Of a stretch of 64,000 nucleotides of DNA, positions 58,501-64,000 are shown piece after piece. Each line of letters starts with the position of its first letter. Position 1 is the stretch's first letter. This DNA is from Capitella teleta. Lineage: Eukaryota > Annelida > Polychaeta > Capitellidae. The position numbers and the translations under genes are program-made. The notes below the pieces were generated by a model, which was not told where the DNA came from, ran no database searches, and was given only the letters and a program-made list of their open reading frames with translations. Where the stretch lies: positions 345,167 through 409,166 of the forward strand of contig KB308638.1 of assembly GCA_000328365.1 (NCBI GenBank), in the 5' to 3' direction.

Positions 58501-60231
58501 GGGTCTCCCCCCCGTACACCTGCCCCCTTTCTCGCTATCAAGCGCGGATATCGACCTCGCTTGCTCCGCTGCAAGAGTAGGAGGCAGGTCAGCACTCCGA
58601 ATCGTGTTATATGGGCAACGATTTATCACTGGGTCCCAACTGCAGTACAAAGACTTCTCCAACATTATCCGCGTAATATTAAATTATTAATTTGGTCTGA
58701 GTTTTAATTGTGAATACACAGCCATCTGGCTGTCGTGTGGGCATGTTGATGCTCGATTTAACGCGTATTTGTTCGCTACCGGGAATACACTTTGTGTTAT
58801 AATTTGTCCTTTCGATATCGTTATCCTCGTCGAGCAGTTTCCTTCCGATGTCCGCCTTCGCATGCAATTATTATTATTTTTTTAATTTTTATTTTTTTTT
58901 TTGAGGGGAGGGGGGGGGGCGGTATGGCGGGCATACGTATTACATTCGTACGTACGTGGGTACAGCCAGCAATTGATCATTTTGACCCACGCGCTGCTCG
59001 CTGCTGCTTTACGGGTTTGGTTTAATTTGTACGCGACCTGCCTGCTGGCTCGGTGGTTTTAAATTAAAACATGATCTTATGTCTACGCCATTGTCACGCT
59101 TATAGCTAGGCTGCTTATTTTAGTAAAAATATTATTGTTATTAATCATTGATCCAGATTTCTTCCATTTAGCTGGGCTGTTTACATTACTTCACAATGCG
59201 CACCGCTCATGACGCAGACGTACGCTCATTTCCCAGTAATGTTGTTTTGAATTTTTGGTCCAGCATAAGATGCCATTTTGAGTGTTCCCTCCCCAGTGTG
59301 CTACGTACCTGACTTGAGGTTAGAAAGTATTTTGTGGTTTCCTGATGTGTTGTTATCATTACCCTATAATAGTCTAAATGTAAACTCATCGTTCGTTGCC
59401 ATGGCGTCTCCATTGCAACCTGAAGTTTCGGGGCTGAAGTGTGAATTCGACCAATTGATTCAATTCCATCTCTTACCTATCACGAGTTACGTATGTAGCA
59501 TTCCGATTTCCACTAATCATTCTAGACATGCAAAACCTACCTTGTTGGATGGCACACGTAGTATTGTCCAAATTCGAAAACAACGACAGCTATACAATAT
59601 ACGTGAGATACCTCTTCGTGTGTATACTACAGTATACTGTTCGTACACGTGATATCTTGCGGCTGTCTGCTCACATTGCGTATGACCCCTCCCTTTTTAT
59701 GCTCATTCTGAGCAAGTGAATTTAACGGACTTTCAGACGAAGACATAATGACATCATTTTTTTATTGCTTGACATTAGCGAGAAGCATGCGCCATCTTCG
59801 CAGAATCAGAAGCGCGCTGCTTGACTTTTCAGTTGACTCGCTGTGTTAAGTGTGTTTATTAGCGCTACTCACTCAGTCTCTCGTTGCAGCTGATCATTAA
59901 CACCTCGTTAATTTGCTGTATTTTTCCCCTCGTCTTTATCACAGATATTCTTGGTAGTAGAGAGGTGTTATCGTTACATGCGGCTTCGGAGATCTGTGTA
60001 TCTTTTTACTATGAATTGTTGTTCGATGGCTGTGTATTTAAAGGCATGCTTTCATGACTGATGCAGTTCACTCGTTTCGGCTGTTGCAACAGTGCAATGG
60101 TGGTGTTTTGTGGTTAATCGCTGTAACATTCTCTTCGATGCTCACTTTAATCGTTAATGGAGCTGTGGGTGAGGATCCTTGACGATGACGTCATCATTGG
60201 CTATATATTGATGAGCTTTGTTTGTTTTCAG
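55512..60231. other. possible SPSB intron / intergenic, no gene seen
   Basis: No coding exon recognised. A GC-rich island at about 57935-58125 stands out from the AT-rich background and could be an alternative noncoding first exon or promoter of SPSB. A T-rich then G-rich run lies at about 58868-58920. Confidence 0.4.
57935..58125. promoter_or_regulatory. GC-rich, CpG-rich island
   Basis: About 190 bp with many CG dinucleotides (GCCGCCGCCGTCACGG, GCAGCGCCGCCCACG) in otherwise AT-rich DNA, 2.3 kb upstream of the SPSB coding start. Frames through it are open on both strands but have no family signature, as expected for GC-rich noncoding DNA. Confidence 0.35.
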
Positions 60232-60380
60232 TGATTGTGCAGTTGCTTTGGCTGTGCGTGCGCCTGCACCTACGCGGCCCCCGTGCCCGCCTCCTCGTCG
60301 ACCACCCTGTGCTGCCCCTCCTGCCCATACGACGAGAGTCACCATTGCTGCACTCTATGTTATTAGTTGTACCCATGAAC

Positions 60381-61267
60381 ATGGGGCAGAAGGTGTCCGG
60401 TGGCATTAAGACTATTTCCAGGGAGCCCACGTACAGGGCGCTCAACCGTGAGCACATCTACAATCCTGACTTCCAGAAACCCAGTCGACTGGACATGTTG
60501 CTGGACATGCCAGTGGCCGGCAAGGATGTGCAGGTGACACGCTCATGGAACGCTGAAGATCGCTCGCTGAACATCTTCGTCAAGGACGATGATAAAATGA
60601 CCTTCCACCGACACCCTGTCGCACAGAGCACGGACTGCATACGCGGCCGAATGGGCTTCACGCGCGGTCTCCATGTCTGGGAGATCCACTGGTCCACGCG
60701 GCAACGTGGCACTCACGCGGTGGTTGGCGTGGCCACAAAGGACGCTCCCCTGCACTGCGTGGGCTACACGTCCCTGGTGGGCAGTAACAATGAATCCTGG
60801 GGCTGGGACCTTGGCCGCAACAAGCTCTATCACGACACAAAAAACGCTGCTGCTGGCATTGTGTATCCTAGCACTCTGAGTGCTGATGAGAATTTTGTGG
60901 TTCCTGACTCATTTCTCATTGTGCTGGACATGGATGAAGGAACGCTGAGTTTCATTGTGGATGGCCAGTACTTGGGAGTAGCCTTCCGGGGACTTAAGGG
61001 CAAGAAACTCTACCCCATCGTGAGTGCCGTGTGGGGCCATTGTGAGATCACGATGAAGTACATTGGTGGCCTTGATCGTAAGTCTCGTCTTGCTCTTTTG
61101 TGTTCTTCATCCTAACATTTTTTTTTCTTCTCCTTTCAGCTGAACCTCTTCCTCTGACAGAGTTGTGTCGTCGAACGATTCGACACCAGTTGGGCAAAAA
61201 CAGGCTACAGAACACCCACAAACTGCCCCTACCAAATTCGCTCAAAAACTACCTCCTGTTCCAATAG
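60381..61267 (+). CDS. SPSB1: SPRY domain and SOCS box protein (SPSB1/SPSB4 type)
   Basis: CDS join(60381..61077, 61140..61267), 274 residues versus 273 in human SPSB1. The protein is a substrate-recognition adaptor: the SPRY domain binds target peptides and the SOCS box recruits Elongin B/C and Cullin-5 for ubiquitination. The start [11 protein letters not shown] equals the family N terminus, so earlier in-frame sequence (from 60222) is 5' UTR; an acceptor TTTTCAG at 60231 supports this. Strong blocks: [89 protein letters not shown] and [12 protein letters not shown]. Exon 2 is the SOCS box ([34 protein letters not shown]). The intron is 62 bp. SPSB1 and SPSB4 cannot be told apart in an invertebrate. 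Confidence 0.95.
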
Positions 61268-61488
61268 CACATTGCTTCATCATGGCTTCAGAAGCCATCC
61301 CTTGACATCAGATCATCGTCATTCAGTCATCATTCAGTCACCATCACAGTCAGCGGGAGTTGCTTCGATGCTCTTCAGTCATTATTTTTCAGGGTTCCTT
61401 CGTAGTGTATTGCATCAGTGTTTTATTTCACAAAGCAAATCGTGAACAGAGAACAAACTCTTGATCTGGTGCAAACTTAGGGAAGAAG

Positions 61489-61494
61489 AATAAA
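61489..61494 (+). promoter_or_regulatory. poly(A) signal of SPSB
   Basis: AATAAA 222 bp after the SPSB stop codon (context AAGAAGAATAAATCAG). Further AATAAA sites downstream (for example near 63080) could extend the 3' UTR. Confidence 0.5.
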
Positions 61495-63741
61495 TCAGAA
61501 GAAACTATATTTATCACTTGGGCTGTGTCTCCTGTCTCTGTGTGGTGTATTATTTCGCTGTGTGCAAGTGAGGTGTATGTATTGCCCCTTCTATTCCCCC
61601 TCCCCCTTCTTGGCTCCCCAGATTTTGTTTCCCGTGGAATGATATGATGATAATAATAATAATAATAATTATTATAGTAATTCTGGAAATTTGCAATATT
61701 TTTCATGCTGAATGCATAATTATTTTCTGCCTACAGAATCAAAGCTAGATAAAATAAAAAGTTTTTTTTTTTTGTATTTAAGAATGAAGATTTATTTATC
61801 CCTGTATTATTCTTTTTAAATTATTTTTTATTATTCTTAGGAATTGATTCCTCTCTGTGTGTGTTTTATTCTATTCAAAAACGCTATGTCTATCTACTCT
61901 GCGCTTCTCTATATGTGTGTATTTACAAAAACTATTAAAAAAAAGTATAAAAGTCTCTTTTTTTAGAATTTTATTCTGTCAAAGAAAGATTTTTTATTTA
62001 CTATTTATTTATTTCTTTCTTCGTGCTCTTTCTATTGATCTCTGCTTGCTGTCTGTCAGTGTCTGCAAACTTTAATTTTATTGTTACCATATCAGATTTA
62101 AAAAATACAACCTCTGTACAACTACAAAGAAAAGAATAAGAAAAATTCAGTTCAAAATGCAATTATTTTTTTTTCTCCAAAATCTCATTCTGTTTTTAGC
62201 ATTTAAATAAAATACTGAGTGGACCAAGATATCTTTATCTTTCTATATAACATTTTTTTTTTTTTTTTTTTTTTCTTTTTTATTATTCTATTTATGAATC
62301 TTTTTGTTATTGTATTATTTTTAAATGCAGATGTGCAATATCAGTGTGGTTTTATTATTTCTTGTTTATTTCTCTTTCACTTCTTAGGTTAATTCTCTTG
62401 ATGCTATCTCCACATTCGCGTTAATTCTCAATCACCTGACCTCTCCTCCCCCCTCCCGTGGTGCTGTGTCGTTCCAATATGCAAAGTTACCGAACTATAT
62501 GGTCCCATGTAGTCGCAATGGTCCCCTGAGGAGAATGCCTTGCAGATACATGTACCTCCCGCCTCTTCCCCCTCATCCCTGAATCCGAATTTTAAATTAT
62601 TTCCTTGCCGATTATACTCCCTGCTCAGTAGTGGTGTGATCATATGATTCATTGGATGCAAATTATATCTGGAAGTGTTTGAACAGATCTCATTGTCTGA
62701 ATTTGTGGCTAGTCAGCAGCCTTGTATGTATGGTGGAATCTTTACTCTTTTTCTTTCTGGGAAGTATATTTTTAGTTACGCTCTGAAAACTGTTTCCTTT
62801 TCTCTGAGAAATCTTATTTGTTTTCTAATCCCTGATATTTTGTGTGTGAATGTTTTTCCAATGAGAAAATAATTGAAAGCGGAAGCTGTTTGAGTATTTC
62901 GTGATAAAATGTATCATGCGAATAACCAATTCATATTATGATAATTTATTGTGTTCATTTTTTCCTCTATTTTTTTCTGTGCTATTTATTATCGTGTCCA
63001 TCTGTAATGCATTAGTGGCTTTGTGCCATTCTGTGTCCAACATACCCTTCTTCAATATTGTACCATTAGAACCAAAGTCAATAAAAATTTCATGATCTAA
63101 TTATTAAAAATAACTGTGTTTGTTTTTGTTTCATGATTTGAAAGGAAACATCCTCCTGACACCAAGTCATTTCAAGTTCCTCTGAAACATTCCTGTACTA
63201 GTATACTGACATTACTTTTATAGCCATCTGACAGTTATTCATGCACAGGGGTGATTTGTTTCTTAGCACATGCATCTTGAATAAAGCGTCAAATGAAGCT
63301 ATGAAAAACGAGGTCCTGACTAGACAGAAAACCGTCTGAATATTCTCATATACGATTTGAGATCACCACTGACGAATACGCTAGGTCCTGACGAAAGGTC
63401 CTATATGCATGCATCTATTCTTTGGTCCTGGACCACTGGCTATCATAACGCTTTTTCTGGCAAGTTTTTTTTAAACGTTATGACTTTTACAAAAAAAAAA
63501 AATAGTTTCGTAATTAAAAATGAAATATTGCGTGCAATAACTATTGCATAATTGTGATTTTTTTTCTCAATACTATTAATAATATGATATTAAATTTTTA
63601 ATATGATTTCAAGATGCTAAAAATCCCGAGTGTTTACAAGTGCATTGGATACGAAACTAAGAATCGTAGCTCCGTCTACCGGCTTCAGCTGTCAAACTAA
63701 GTTCTCCTCGCTTCAACTTCGGTCGACAAACTCCCTTCACA
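61495..63741. other. intergenic, T-rich, and TPI 5' region
   Basis: No gene recognised. Contains a (TAA/ATT) microsatellite near 61649-61674 and poly-T runs (about 62251-62280). The last ~100 bases before 63742 are the probable TPI promoter and 5' UTR. Confidence 0.45.
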
Positions 63742-63856
63742 ATGGCTGATCAGAGGAAATTCTTCGTTGGTGGTAACTGGAAGATGAACGGGAACAAGGC
63801 ATCCATGGATGTCATCGTGTCAACCCTGAACGAAGGAGGGTGCAACCCAAATACAG
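63742..63856 (+). CDS. TPI1: triosephosphate isomerase, first exon (gene continues beyond the window)
   Basis: MADQRKFFVGGNWKMNGNK is the universal TPI N terminus (human reads RKFFVGGNWKMNG), including the catalytic N and K of the GNWKMN motif. TPI interconverts dihydroxyacetone phosphate and glyceraldehyde 3-phosphate in glycolysis. The exon ends AATACAG|GCAAGT after 38 codons plus one base. A GC donor with otherwise perfect consensus (AG|GCAAGT) fits the next expected residues (E-V-V). Only the first ~15% of the protein is in the window. Confidence 0.93.
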
Positions 63857-64000
63857 GCAAGTTATTCGAACCCCCAGAATCTGCGGGTGAAGGTCGTTGA
63901 AAATCGGGACGGAGGCTTCTCGGCGTCTCTTGCGAAACGTTCTCAGACTTTTTAAGAGATTAGCTTATTCCAATAAAGGTCGATTTAATGTTTATATTTT
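63857..64000 (+). other. TPI intron 1, incomplete
   Basis: Begins with the GC donor and runs off the window end. No coding sequence seen. Confidence 0.75.

Noticed and set aside
1-64000. CRISPR arrays, bacterial operons, riboswitches
   Set aside because: No regularly spaced repeats or bacterial gene structure; the DNA is intron-rich animal sequence.

Overview
The window is animal nuclear DNA: AT-rich (by eye), no operons, spliceosomal genes with GT-AG introns that are mostly 45-70 bp, and metazoan gene families (PHF20, LSM11, SLC44/CTL, SPSB, MTHFSD, eIF4E, TPI). Very short introns inside genes, with a few multi-kb first introns and long transposon-rich intergenic tracts, suggest a marine invertebrate. 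A sponge would fit the intron sizes, but the sequence does not prove the phylum.

Layout. 0.8-3.2 kb is a transposon nest: a pogo/Tigger-like element carrying a second one inside it, abutting a 5'-truncated LINE. 7.0-10.2 kb (+) encodes a 352-residue protein made of three RRMs of the MTHFSD type. 14.5-17.5 kb (+) is the MTHFSD gene itself, with three RRM-like domains instead of the single RRM of the human protein and a long acidic/Pro-Thr-Lys tail; its reading frame shifts once near 15.83 kb. 18.3-23.2 kb (-) is a complete PHF20/MBD-R2-type chromatin reader (20 or 21 coding exons), tail-to-tail with MTHFSD. 24.8-26.7 kb (-) is a small two-transmembrane protein with PPxY motifs, with two alternative 5' exons that each carry a two-TM module. 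31.1-33.9 kb (+) is eIF4E, tail-to-tail with LSM11 (35.3-36.5 kb, -), the Sm-like protein of the U7 snRNP. 36.8-43.7 kb holds several DNA transposon relics, including a 1,055-bp fold-back element and a dead Tc1 transposase. 45.8-53.0 kb (+) is a 19-exon choline-transporter-like gene (SLC44) with two tandem alternative last exons. 60.4-61.3 kb (+) is SPSB1/4, and 63.7 kb begins triosephosphate isomerase with a GC-type 5' splice site; the window ends in its first intron.

The genes do not form one pathway. Translation (eIF4E), histone-mRNA processing (LSM11), chromatin reading (PHF20), ubiquitin-ligase adaptor (SPSB), lipid/choline transport (SLC44) and glycolysis (TPI) are ordinary housekeeping neighbours. 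The distinctive features are the adjacent MTHFSD-type RRM genes, a possible cassette exon inside the first Tudor domain of PHF20, the duplicated alternative exons of the PPxY membrane gene and SLC44, and small MITE families with clear target-site duplications. All exon boundaries were derived by hand from splice consensus, frame continuity and remembered family sequences; no alignment or RNA evidence was available.
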